A DNA stretch of 38,725 nt from the NCBI RefSeq assembly GCF_001295925.1, contig NZ_LJHQ01000053.1, positions 1 through 38,725 on the forward strand, written 5' to 3'. Of this stretch, positions 17,512 to 27,800 are shown piece after piece; the stretch's first letter is position 1, and each line of letters starts with the position of its first letter. Under the pieces are notes generated by a model. It was given only the letters and a program-made list of their open reading frames with translations, was not told where the DNA came from and did no database searches. The position numbers were made by a program, and so were the translations under genes. The stretch comes from Allobosea sp. AAP35 (GTDB lineage Bacteria > Pseudomonadota > Alphaproteobacteria > Rhizobiales > Beijerinckiaceae).

Positions 17512-17756
17512 GCTTGGCCGTCTGCCCATGAGAACACTTGACGCGGACCAGAACCATCGTGATCCAGGCCCGGCCTTTCAGAGGCGGAGAATCCTCTATG
17601 GTATGGAGTGCATGTGCGATCAATGCGATTCAGCGGCAACCCTGAGGCTGCGTCAGACCTCACGCATCGTTCAGTGAGCCCGATCGTTGGCTGCACGCTC
17701 CTATGATGGTCGCTCGCTGCGACAATCATGCGCCTGACGAGCTCGTAGGATAGCTT
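17512..17756. promoter_or_regulatory. Divergent intergenic region FAAL / WcbI-type gene
   Basis: A 245-bp non-coding gap between divergent genes, so it should hold promoters for the FAAL unit (leftward) and the WcbI-type gene (rightward). TAGGA at about 17747-17751 is a plausible ribosome-binding site for the ATG at 17757. I saw no convincing -35/-10 pair or operator. Confidence 0.4.
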
Positions 17757-19532
17757 ATGGACGAATTGATCGACACAGCCACAGCGTCGCGCGTCGACGC
17801 CAGCCTTCCAGGGCATTCGCGGCCTTTGCTGCCTATGATGGAGGTTCGCGAGCCTGCCCGGCGTTGGCAGGATGGCAGTGTATCCGTTCTGCTTTTGATA
17901 CCGGCGCTGAACTTTCTTTATGGCCCCTTCCTTCGGCTGAATGCAGGGCGGTACCGCATATCGTTTCGATGCAAACCCCGTTTTGCGCTTCAGGGCCACC
18001 ATCCTTCGCTCGGGCTGGAAGTCATTGCGCAGAACCGCATTCTTCGAGCCTGGCGCGACTACAATGCCGTAGAATTGAGCAGCGGCGTCCAGGAGCTGAC
18101 GTTTACTGTCCCGTACGCGTTGTCCATCGAGGGGGGCGCAGATGCTCCGTTCGAGTTCCGCTTTTCCCATTTCAGCAACGCCTTGCTGACGATGACAGAC
18201 GTCACCCTCCACTGCGATCAGGCCGGCATCGTCCCTGACGAGGACAACGCCAACCTCGGGCCTTGGCGCCTGCTCGGCCGATTAAAGACGCTTCCCCTTC
18301 CGGGTGACGTTCGCCTGTCGCCCGTGACGGTGACCGGCCTGAAGATGTGGCGCAGTTTCGCCGAATTGCGGATACCGGCAGGGCATTACCAAGGCGAAAT
18401 CACCTGCGAACTGATCAAGGCGCGCGTGCCATCGCGAGATGCGCTCGAGGTTATCGTTCAAACGCGCGATGGGCTCCATATTGGCCAGGAACGCTATCAG
18501 GCTCATCAGCTGAGCTCAGGCAAGGCAACTTTCGCCTTCGCTGTCCCGCGTGACGTGAGTTTGGATGTCGGCGTGCCCCGTCCGATCGACGTCAAGCTCC
18601 GCCATTTCGCGAATGCCGATCTCCGTTTGAGTTCGTTGAATCTTCGGCATGTGAGACCTCTTTCCGAGGACGAGCCGTCGGACGGGTCTATCAGGGTCGC
18701 AAGCTCTCATGTCATTCTCGGGAAGAAGCGCCTTTTAGTTTTCGGCAATTGCCAAGGCAGCTTGTTGGCGGAAGCCCTTCGCAACCATTCCGGTTTCGCG
18801 CGATATTTCACGATCAAACATCACTACATGGAGCTGCCGCCCAATCTGCATGAGCAGGGTCGCCGTGACCTGGCCGAGAGCGACATGCTGCTGATTCAGG
18901 ACATCCGCGAATGGGATCACTATCCGCTTCGCGCCGACGTTCCTGCCGATCTACCGACCCTTCGATATCCGTGTGTGCGGTTCGCGTCGCCCTGGCCCTT
19001 TGATGCATTCAACGGCCCAGATGACAGGATGGCTCGAAACCGCGATTACCCCAATCTCGAATTTACCTATTTTGATGGCCTTTTGGGCCGCCTGCGAAGG
19101 GAAATCCCTGACCAGGAGCAGCGCTTCCAAGCCTACAGATCGCTCGACATCGAACGGGTTATTGACGTCACCCGCCTTCATCGGTTCGAGCAGGCCCGGC
19201 TTGAGGAGATGGACCGCCGCTTCGAAGGCGGGATCGGGGCGTATATACTCGATCGGTACAGGACGAAGCAGGTTTTTTATACAACGGCACATCCCAATGG
19301 ACAGATCCTCAAGTCACTCGTCCATACGGTGGCCAAGGAGTTGGGCGTGTCGCTGCGGTTCTGGTGGCCTGGCTCGTTGAATTCGCTGCGCCGATTGCAG
19401 ATTCCGATCCACCCTGCGATCGCCGCTCGCCTCGGCATCCGATGGGCCGACGCCGAACGTAAATACCTGGTCAAGGGCGAGTGGATCCGGTGGGAAGACT
19501 ACGTCCGTCGCTACATCGCCTATTACGGGTGA
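17757..19532 (+). CDS. WcbI-type capsule biosynthesis protein with two N-terminal beta domains
   Basis: A 591-residue protein in three parts. Two tandem beta-rich domains (about 40-165 and 195-305) share a pattern of an AGRYRISF / AGHYQGEI strand, LSSG...F.VP, and a terminal HF.NA.L strand pair, and look like carbohydrate-binding-type sandwiches. The C-terminal ~260 residues (from VFGNCQGSLLAEAL, about 326) match the WcbI capsule-biosynthesis family, with the GNCQ motif near the start, LLIQDIREW and YTTAHPNGQILKSLV. WcbI from Burkholderia capsule loci is a proposed acetyltransferase-like enzyme acting on capsular heptose. No signal peptide is seen. It stands alone, divergent from FAAL and convergent with the CDP-alcohol phosphotransferase gene. 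Confidence 0.82.
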   Translation: MDELIDTATASRVDASLPGHSRPLLPMMEVREPARRWQDGSVSVLLLIPALNFLYGPFLRLNAGRYRISFRCKPRFALQGHHPSLGLEVIAQNRILRAWRDYNAVELSSGVQELTFTVPYALSIEGGADAPFEFRFSHFSNALLTMTDVTLHCDQAGIVPDEDNANLGPWRLLGRLKTLPLPGDVRLSPVTVTGLKMWRSFAELRIPAGHYQGEITCELIKARVPSRDALEVIVQTRDGLHIGQERYQAHQLSSGKATFAFAVPRDVSLDVGVPRPIDVKLRHFANADLRLSSLNLRHVRPLSEDEPSDGSIRVASSHVILGKKRLLVFGNCQGSLLAEALRNHSGFARYFTIKHHYMELPPNLHEQGRRDLAESDMLLIQDIREWDHYPLRADVPADLPTLRYPCVRFASPWPFDAFNGPDDRMARNRDYPNLEFTYFDGLLGRLRREIPDQEQRFQAYRSLDIERVIDVTRLHRFEQARLEEMDRRFEGGIGAYILDRYRTKQVFYTTAHPNGQILKSLVHTVAKELGVSLRFWWPGSLNSLRRLQIPIHPAIAARLGIRWADAERKYLVKGEWIRWEDYVRRYIAYYG

Positions 19533-19553
19533 TGGCGCACCAGATACGCCTCA

Positions 19554-20237
19554 TTAAACCTCCGACCGAGGAGGGGCGCTCTCGTCCCGCGCGAGATGCC
19601 CGGCATAATCGAAGACAAGAAAGACGAAAACGGAGAAGAACCCCCCTGCCATCAGCAGCAGGGTGATATCGCACCAGGTCATAAACAGCGGCCCGATCGT
19701 CAACACCGGCGCTCCGAAAAGCAAGATGTTCACGTTCATGAGAATGATCAATAGGCGCATCTCGGTTGGCCCAAACCCGACGATCGAGATGTGGAACTCG
19801 CGGGACACGCAGGCCTTGACCAGCGAGTAAATCGACAGCGCGTGATAGCCGGCGAGGGCGAGTAAAGCGATGTCCAGTCGAACATAAGCCGACAAGCCCA
19901 TGCCAAGGCAGATCAGCAGATTGCCGATGACATCGACGGTTTGGTCGAGGAAATAGCCATAGCGAGGGCGCTCGATTCCTCTAAAGCGCGCGAGCGTTCC
20001 ATCGAGTGAGTCGCCGAACCAGTGACAGATCAAGCCGAGGCATGCCAGCCAGAGAAAGCCCGGCGACCAGGCCGTGAGCAGATAGCCGATTAATGTCAGG
20101 CCGGCGCCGAAAATCCCGATGGCTGTCAGAGCGTCCGGCGTCACGGACGCTGGCAGGCGCCTAACGAGCCATGTCAACGCTCGGCGCTCGACAGCGCCGA
20201 CGATGCTGTTATGGATGCGGTTCAAGGTTTCTGACAA
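19554..20237 (-). CDS. CDP-alcohol phosphatidyltransferase family protein
   Basis: A 227-residue polytopic membrane enzyme. The family motif is visible as DSLDGTLARFRG...GYFLDQTVD, with D76, D79, G80, A83, R84, G94, D98 and D102; the R-to-G spacing is nine residues rather than the common eight. About six hydrophobic segments follow or flank it. Such enzymes transfer a phospho-alcohol or phosphatidyl group from a CDP-activated donor to an alcohol, giving phospholipids or phospho-headgroups. In this locus it could add a phospho-headgroup to the dedicated lipid or sugar (inference). The only workable start is TTG at 20237. It is divergent from the glycosyltransferase at 20405. Confidence 0.85.
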   Translation of the reverse strand: MSETLNRIHNSIVGAVERRALTWLVRRLPASVTPDALTAIGIFGAGLTLIGYLLTAWSPGFLWLACLGLICHWFGDSLDGTLARFRGIERPRYGYFLDQTVDVIGNLLICLGMGLSAYVRLDIALLALAGYHALSIYSLVKACVSREFHISIVGFGPTEMRLLIILMNVNILLFGAPVLTIGPLFMTWCDITLLLMAGGFFSVFVFLVFDYAGHLARDESAPPRSEV

Positions 20238-20404
20238 TTTCTGTGGCAGGTGGCGTTACCTATCGCCGAGAGCGTTCAGTGTTTCAAGGATAGTGATCTT
20301 ATGTGTGCGTTCACAATGCCAATTCGGCCTTTAACAACCCAACAACGATTTGGAGGCTAATCGCGCTCCGCTGCCATTCTAGACGCGCCTATCAGGATTC
20401 GCCC
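20238..20404. promoter_or_regulatory. Divergent intergenic region upstream of the glycosyltransferase-PKS series
   Basis: A 167-bp gap between the divergent CDP-alcohol phosphotransferase and glycosyltransferase genes, so it is the likely promoter region for the plus-strand series of four genes. The only clear signal is AGGA at 20394-20397, seven bases before the GTG at 20405. It decides that start over the longer open frame from 20303. Confidence 0.45.
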
Positions 20405-21697
20405 GTGCCGATCGCCTACGACGTGACACGACTGATGTTGGGCCCGCTGTCCTTGACGCCGCGTGGCATCGATCGCGTCGATCTCGCTTACGCCCGCCAC
20501 TTCTTCGAGCATTCCCCAGAGGATTGCTTTGCGCTTTTGCCGACAGCGTGGGGGACGCGCCTTTTCCCCCGTGAGCGGGTCCTGCGGGGGCTGACCAAGC
20601 TGGAAGAGCTCTGGTCAGAGAACCGCCTGCCGGCCGTGGATGGCGCTTGGATGTCCTTGGCGCCGACGATTCAGGCGGGCAAATCCTCGTGGTATGTCCG
20701 TTCGCCGGGTGCTGTTGGCCTCAGCCTTCGGTTGTTTTCCCTGCTCAAGGCGACGGGCTTCGAATTTGGCACCGATGCCGTCAGTGGGCTGCCGCAAGGC
20801 AGCATCTACGTCAATGTCGGGCAGATCGGCTTGGCTGTGCCGTTCTTGCTCCGCTGGCTGCAGCGAAGACCTGACGTACGCCCTCTGTTCATGCTCCATG
20901 ATGTTATTCCCCTTGAGATGCCGGAATATGTCTCGCCTGGCTCGGTCAAGGCGCATGCGACAATGGTCGATCAAACGGCAAAGTACGCAGCCGGCTTGAT
21001 TGTCACCACGCAAACAGCCAAGGCGGCCATCGATCGCGAATTGGCGCGACGAAGTGCGAGGCCATTACCGACGATCGCGCTACCCTTGCCGATTCCAGCG
21101 ATCTTTCGATCTGCGCCCGATCCCGACCCGACACTGGCCCATGTTCCTTATTTCGTGGTGTGTGGCGCGATCGAGCTGCGGAAAAACCACCTGATGCTTT
21201 TAGAGGTCTGGAAGCGACTTCATCGGCGGTTCGGCCCCGCGACACCCCACCTTGTCATCACTGGCTCAAAAGGGTGGCAAGGCGAGTTGATCATGGACCG
21301 TCTCAAGCGCTGCGGCGACGTCAGCGACTACATCCATGTCGTTCACGGGCTGTCGACCCCTGGACTGAAGCGCGTCATCAGCGGTGCTCGCGCTCTGTTG
21401 ATGCCGTCCTTTATCGAAGGCTTCGGCCTACCGATTGTCGAAGCGGCGCGCCTCGGCACGCCCGTCATTGCCTCGGACATCTCTGCCCATCGGGAAGTCG
21501 GCCATCCGCAGACTCGCTTTGTCGATCCGATCGATGGGCCGGGTTGGGAGAACGCGATCACCGATTATTTTTCCGCAGATCACATCCGCCTGACGGAGAC
21601 TGTGGGGTATGCAGAATTGACATGGCCGGCCTACTTTTCCGCCCTTTCGGCCTTCATGAGAGATTTGCAACCTAACGGTAACATGATTAATCGATGA
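20405..21697 (+). CDS. Glycosyltransferase, GT4-like
   Basis: A 430-residue GT-B fold glycosyltransferase (GT1/GT4 group). The C-terminal nucleotide-sugar domain shows FVVCGAIELRKNHLMLLEVW, then VHGLSTPGLKRVISGARALL and the E-x7-E type motif PSFIEGFGLPIVEAARLGTPV. The N-terminal acceptor domain contains MLHDVIPLEMPEY. It probably adds a sugar to the polysaccharide or its lipid carrier. The frame is open from 20303, but that stretch is not protein-like and the GTG at 20405 has AGGA at the right distance. It is related in layout to the second glycosyltransferase at 30703-32028. It precedes the PKS by 110 bp. Confidence 0.88.
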   Translation: MPIAYDVTRLMLGPLSLTPRGIDRVDLAYARHFFEHSPEDCFALLPTAWGTRLFPRERVLRGLTKLEELWSENRLPAVDGAWMSLAPTIQAGKSSWYVRSPGAVGLSLRLFSLLKATGFEFGTDAVSGLPQGSIYVNVGQIGLAVPFLLRWLQRRPDVRPLFMLHDVIPLEMPEYVSPGSVKAHATMVDQTAKYAAGLIVTTQTAKAAIDRELARRSARPLPTIALPLPIPAIFRSAPDPDPTLAHVPYFVVCGAIELRKNHLMLLEVWKRLHRRFGPATPHLVITGSKGWQGELIMDRLKRCGDVSDYIHVVHGLSTPGLKRVISGARALLMPSFIEGFGLPIVEAARLGTPVIASDISAHREVGHPQTRFVDPIDGPGWENAITDYFSADHIRLTETVGYAELTWPAYFSALSAFMRDLQPNGNMINR

Positions 21698-21743
21698 TGG
21701 ATTGTTTTTCGCCCAAGCGACCCCTACCAGCTTCATGAACATT

Positions 21744-21763
21744 CGCGGCACAATTTCACCGCG
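21744..21763. promoter_or_regulatory. Inverted repeat upstream of the PKS gene
   Basis: CGCGG and CCGCG arms separated by ten bases in the 110-bp gap before the PKS gene. It could be an operator half-site pair or a small hairpin. The arms are only five bases, so chance is quite possible in GC-rich DNA. Confidence 0.2.
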
Positions 21764-21807
21764 CATGGGGGCCGTAGTTGTCCTGTTGGTCAGAGTTTCT
21801 GAGGTCT

Positions 21808-24800
21808 ATGCCGGTTAGCACCCGATTGTCCGCTACAGATGCTGCCATTATTGGCGCATCGTGCCTCCTGCCGGGAGCCGACACGCCTGCGGGCTTGTGG
21901 GACTTGATGCAGGGCGAACGGAACGCAATTTCTGCGCGTCCCCGAGGTCGCTGGAATGTCGAACGCTTCCTGCGCCCTGGCGAGCCCGCGCCCGGCTTTG
22001 CCTACAGTTTCGCCGGCGGATATCTCGACGATGCCTTCGGATTCGATCCTGCGCCCTTCAACATCTCGCCCCGCGAAGCCCAACAGATGGACCCGCAGCA
22101 GCGCCTGTTGCTCACGGCGACGTGGCGCGCCTGCGAGGATGCTGGTCTGCCGCCCTCGGCTTTGTCCGGCCGCAACATCGGCGTTTATGTCGGTGCATCC
22201 CTGGCGGACTATCAAAGCGTCGGTGCTTTTGATCCCGCCGTGATCGGCAGCCACTTCATGACTGGGAACGCTCTGTCGATCCTGGCCAACCGCATCTCCT
22301 ATGTGTTCGATCTCAAGGGGCCGAGCTTCACGGCCGATGCGGCCTGCTCCTCCTCCTTCGTTGCGCTCGCACAGGCGGTGGCAGCGCTGCAAGCCGGCGA
22401 TGTCGAGATGGCGATCGTCGGCGGCGTCAACATGCTGTTGTCGCCGGTACCTTTCATCGGCTTTTCCCAGGCGCGGATGCTGTCTCCGACCGGACTCTGC
22501 CGGCCCTTCGCAGAAGCCGCCGATGGTTATGTGCGGTCCGAGGGAGCGGTCGTTTTGATCCTCCAGAGGGAGCCTGAGGCGATCGCTGATCGCCGCCGCA
22601 TTCGCAGCGTCGTGGTCGCGGCGGGGACCAATTCGGACGGGCGCACGAATGGCATTTCCCTACCGTCCCAAGCCTCACAGCAGCAACTGATCGAGACGGT
22701 TCACCGCAGCGTTGGCCTCGACCCGGACAAACTCAGCTTCGTAGAGGCTCACGGGACGGGCACGAAGATCGGAGACCCTATCGAAGCCGCTGCGATCGGG
22801 CGAGCGCTAGGGCAGCGCCGGGCGATGCCGCTCCCGATCGGATCCGTCAAATCCAATGTCGGTCACCTCGAGGCCGCGTCAGGCCTGGCGAGTTTGCTGA
22901 AGGCAAGCCTGGCCCTGGAGCACGGGATCGTCCCGCGATCGCTCTTCACCGACGAGCCGAATTCCGCGATCCCCTTCACGGAGCTCAATCTCGCCCCCGT
23001 GACGAAAGCACTGACGCTCAGTGACAGGAGTGGTGACCGTTTCGCCGGCATTTGCAATTACGGCTTCGGCGGGACCAATGGGCACGCCATCCTCCGTTCG
23101 GCGCCGCATCGATTGGTGCCGGCCCAATCGATGACGGCCCAAGAGAGCGCTCGCGCGAACGTCCTTCTGCTTTCGGCGGCCACCGAAGCGGCTTTGAGGA
23201 TCCGTTCTGGGCAGATGGCCGAGGTCATCGCAGCCGGCCAGCCTGCGGCGACCGTCGCTGCCGCCATAGCACATCAGCAAGACCGGATGGCTCACAGGCT
23301 GGCCGTTACACTGTCGTCAGACGTGGGGCCGGCGAGCGGTGTCGTCACGGCCTTGCGTCGCTTTGCCCGTAGCGGTGACGTGAATGAGAACGGCGCGACA
23401 GCGGTCGTCCACGAGAGGCCCCGCGCGACGATCTTCGTCTACAGCGGCAACGGCGCCCAGTTTGAGCAAATGGGCGTGGCCGCTTATCGCAGCAACGCCT
23501 TGTTTCGGCATGAAGTGGACGACATCGACAGGCGCTACAAGGACATTGCCGGATGGTCGATCGCTGAGCGGCTGCGTGAGGGAACGCCGAGCGAAGACCT
23601 TGCGCGCACGAGCATCGCTCAGCCCTTGATTTTCGCCGTCCAGTCGGCGTTGACCGCCGTCTTGAGGGATCATGGCGTTCAGCCAGCCGGGGTGCTGGGG
23701 CACAGCGTCGGCGAGATTGCCGCAGCCGAGGCAAGCGGTCTGCTGACCCGCTCGGCAGCCCTCTTCATAATGCACAGGCGCAGCCTCCATCAGGAGGCGG
23801 TGCGCGGCGAAGGCCGCATGCTGGTCGTTGCGGCCGATGCCGCTAAAGTTGAGGAATGGCTGCAGCACGCGGCGCTGTCTGAGGTGGATATCGCCGCCTA
23901 CAACAGCGCCACATCGACGACCGTCTCGGGTCCGGGCAAGCAGCTTGAGGCGTTGGCACGGCTTGCGCGCAAGCAGCGGATCGCGAGCGTTCCCCTGCAG
24001 GTCGATTACCCCTTCCATTCGCGTGCGCTTGAGCGGGTTCGCGAAGCCCTGCTCGGCGATTTGGGAGAGCTGAAGGCCGATCTCCCGGGTGTCCCGTTTT
24101 ATTCCACGGTCACGGGCAGCGTTCTGGCCGGGGACGAGATGGATCAGCATTACTGGTGGCAAAACATCCGCCAGCCGGTTCGCTTTGCGCAAGCCCTCGA
24201 AGCCGCTGTCACTGCCCATGATCAGCCGGCCTTCATCGAAGTGTCCCCACGTCCGATCCTGATCGGCCCGATTACTGACGGTCTGAAGGCCTCGGGACGT
24301 GCTCATGCCGTTTTGCAGAGCTTGCCTGCCGGCTCGACCGTGATGTCCGATCCGATCGGTGCGATGATCGCCAGACTGGCCGTTCATGACGTCGACCACG
24401 ATCGATCTGTTCTGTTCGGCGAGCCGCTCGAGACCGTCCACGCCTTGCCGCCCTATCCCTTCCAGCGGGCGAGCTTTCACTTCGAGGGCACCCATGAGGC
24501 GCTCACGTCCCATGGGCGACTGATCGACAGCACACCCCTTCATCCCTTGCTCGGGGCGCGGCTGTCTGACGGTTCTCCCGAGTGGCGTAGCCTTCTCGAC
24601 ACCGTTCTCGTGCCATATCTGAGCGACCACCGCGTCGATGGCGGCGTCGTCATGCCGGCGGCCGGGCTGATCGAGATCGCTTTGGCAGCCGGACGGGAAC
24701 TGTTCGGCTCGGTGCCCCTTGAGATCGTCGAGTTCGACATCACCAAGGCGATGACGTTCGGCGACGATGAGACGCGGGAGGTCTCGACCCGCTATACAGC

Positions 24801-27800
24801 GCCGACGCACGGCATCGAGGTCTGGAGCCGCCGTCGCTTTGCTGACAGTGATGAATGGATCCTGCATGCAAAGGGCGTCCTCATTACGCTCGCGGATGAT
24901 GGCCGGGACGTGCGCGAGACGCTCCCGCAGGTGATCGATCCGATCTTCAACGAAGCGGCGGAGATCTATGCGGCCGCAGGACGGGGCGGCCTTGATTACG
25001 GCCCCCACTTCCAGGCCGTGCAAGCGACATGGCGCGATGAAACGGTCGGCGAAAGCAGCCTCATCGTCCCGCAAGGCGGGACCGGGGCCTACGATGACGC
25101 CCACGTGCTGCACCCCGTCTCGCTCGACAGCAGCTTTCACGGCCTTTTCCTGGCGCGACCGCAGCGCGACGGGGAACGCAAGGCTCATTTGCCGATCCGC
25201 TTCCGCCGCATTCGCGTCTGGCAGCCGGGCGGGGCGATCACGCGCTCGGTCACGAAACTGCAGCGGGAGACCCAGCGCTTCAAGTCATTGTCTGTCGCGC
25301 TCCTGGACGAGACCGGGTCTCTGGTCGCCGCCATTGATGCAGCCGTCTTGCGCTCGGTCCATCTGGTCAAGCCGATCATGCTCGAGCGGACCTTCCGCGC
25401 GAAGTATCTGCCCGTCCATCCCATCAGCCTCCCGGACGGGGCCCCGAACCTTGCCGCCGAGGAACGAGAGGCCGCGTCGTCAGGGCCATTACCCCTCCTC
25501 ATGCGCGCCTTGGCGCTCTCGACGGCTCATCAGGCATGGGCCGATGTTCTGGGGTACGATGTCTCGTTCGAGACCGCGATGTCGGCAGGGCGCGTGGCCG
25601 CCCCGGCGTTGCCGCTTCTCGAGCGGGCGCGCGATATCCTCGACGTGGCCGGCGGCCTGGCCGCTTCTGCAGACGGCACCCGGCTGTCTCGGGATTTTGC
25701 TCTCCCCTCCCCGCACGCTCTGCTGGCCACCCTGCAGCAACGCTTCCCCGCCGCCAACCGAGAGTTGCGACTGGCGGCGATGGCGCTCACCCAAGCCGGT
25801 CCCTTCCTGCGCACCGGCCTCCCCGGCACCAAGCCGATAGCCTCGCCTTCGGCCGATTCGTGGAGCCTGCTGGACCTGTCGTCCCAACTGGCGATGCTGG
25901 TGTCGACTCGCGTTTCGGCATGGCAGGAGGCCGCGCACCGCCCCTTGCGACTTCTCGTCTTCGGGGACTGGAATAGCGGTCTGGCGCAGACCCTGACGCA
26001 GGCTGTTAGAGCTGGCCAGGCGGCGGTGACGCTTGTTTTTGCACATGCGGGTCATGCCGATGAACACAAGCACATTCCTGGCGTGGGCAGTCTCTTCGAC
26101 AGCGTCGTCTCGACCGGGCCGACCGACCCCGCAGCTTTTCCATACGATGCCCTGATCGGTGTCGCGATGCCCCATTCGCAGCAGCGCACCTCTCACGAAG
26201 CAGCCTTGGAAGGCGCGTTAGGGCAGCTCGCCTCTCACGCGCCGATCCTCTTCGTTCAGCCGCAGTCGGACCCGCACCTCCACTTTCTGATAGCGGCGAG
26301 CCATCCCCTGTCGGGGGGGGATGATCGCGAGCAAGGCGACGACGACGCCATCATCCGGCGCCTCAAGGTGTCAGGTGCCAGCGCCATCGACCGGCAGGAC
26401 GTCGTTGGTGGCCTCCTCACGGTCATCCAGGCGCGTGCGGCGATGCGGCCAGCCATGCGGACGCGTTCCGAGACAGCTACCGCCTTCATTACAGGCGACG
26501 ACGCCACGGCCATCCAACGCCGCTGTGGACTGGTTGCAGCCGAGACCTTCAGCTGGGACCGTGCCGATGACATCATCGACTGGCTGGCATCCCGACCGAC
26601 GCCGGAGCCCGTGCGGCTCGTGCTGTCATCGGCAGCAGCCGACGCCGATGCAGGGAGCCAGGTCGCCGAGCGCCTGAGTTCACTCTCGCGACTTCTGATC
26701 CGATTGGCGGCGGCAGACTACGTCTGCCGTATCGTCGTGCTGGTGCCGTCGGAGGAGGCCGACGTTCGCGCCGCGGGAGACCAGGCGGGACTGGCTGCGT
26801 TCGTGCGGGTCGCGATCAATGAGTTTCCAGATCTCGACATTCGTCTGGTGATGCTGACGGCTACGGGCGGCGACATTGACCTTACGCCTGTGCTGGATGG
26901 CGAGCACGGCGAACGAGTGTGGCAAGCCGACGAGGCGGGGCTCTCGATCAATCGGATCCATCGCTCGATTGCCCGCGACGCTCCCCTGTCGCCAGAGCAC
27001 CGTGCTGTTCTCCAGTTTGCCGATGGCGGGGGGCTCGATGGCTTCGAATGGCTGTCCAAGCCGCGGATCGAGCCCCAAGCCGGTGAGGTCGAGGTCGAGG
27101 TGGCAGCCTCCGGCCTGAACTATCGCGACATCATGGTTGGCCTGGGGCTGCTTGACGATGACCTGTTGGGCGCCGGTTTGACCCAGGCGGCACTCGGATT
27201 CGAGTGCTCGGGGATTGTCAGCCGCGTGGGCGCCGGTGTCAGCCGCTTGCGGGTGGGTGACCGTGTCATGGGCTTCGCCGCGGGAGCATTCGCGTCCCAT
27301 GTCGTCTGCCCGGACTGGTACTTCTTTCCTGTCCCGGATGGGGTCGATCTCGAGGCGGCCGCAACCATTCCCGTCGCCTTCTCGACCGCCTGGTATGCCC
27401 TGGTCGAACGCGGCCGACTGCACGCTGGAGAAACCGTTCTGATCCATGGTGCGGCCGGCGGCGTGGGCCTCGCAGCTCTTCAGATCGCGACCCATCGAGG
27501 CGCGCGCGCTCTGGGAACGGCGAGCACACCGGCCCGTCGTGCGATCGCCTTGTCAGGCGGCGCCGAGGCGGTCTTCGAATCCCGTCATGAGCGGTTCGCG
27601 GGCGAGATCTCCAAGCAGTACGGGCAGGTCGATCTGGTCTTGAACTCGCTCGCGGGTCCGGCCATGCTGGCGAGCTTTCGCCTGTTGAAGCCGTTTGGGC
27701 GGTTCCTCGAACTCGGCAAGCGCGACTTCCTCGACAACACGCAACTGGCGCTGCGTCCATTCCTGCGCAACATCGCCTATAGCGGCGTCGACCTCGACGA

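Noticed and set aside
19559..19574. CCTCC/GGAGG hairpin near the convergent WcbI-type and CDP-alcohol phosphotransferase ends
   Set aside because: The stem is only five base pairs with no T-tract, and it lies inside the coding end of the minus-strand gene; not enough to call a terminator.
23317..25188. 623-codon open frame on the minus strand inside the PKS gene
   Set aside because: It is antisense to the AT and DH domains, whose motifs are intact on the plus strand. The translation is Arg/Gly/Asp-rich without domain motifs, typical of shadow frames in GC-rich DNA.
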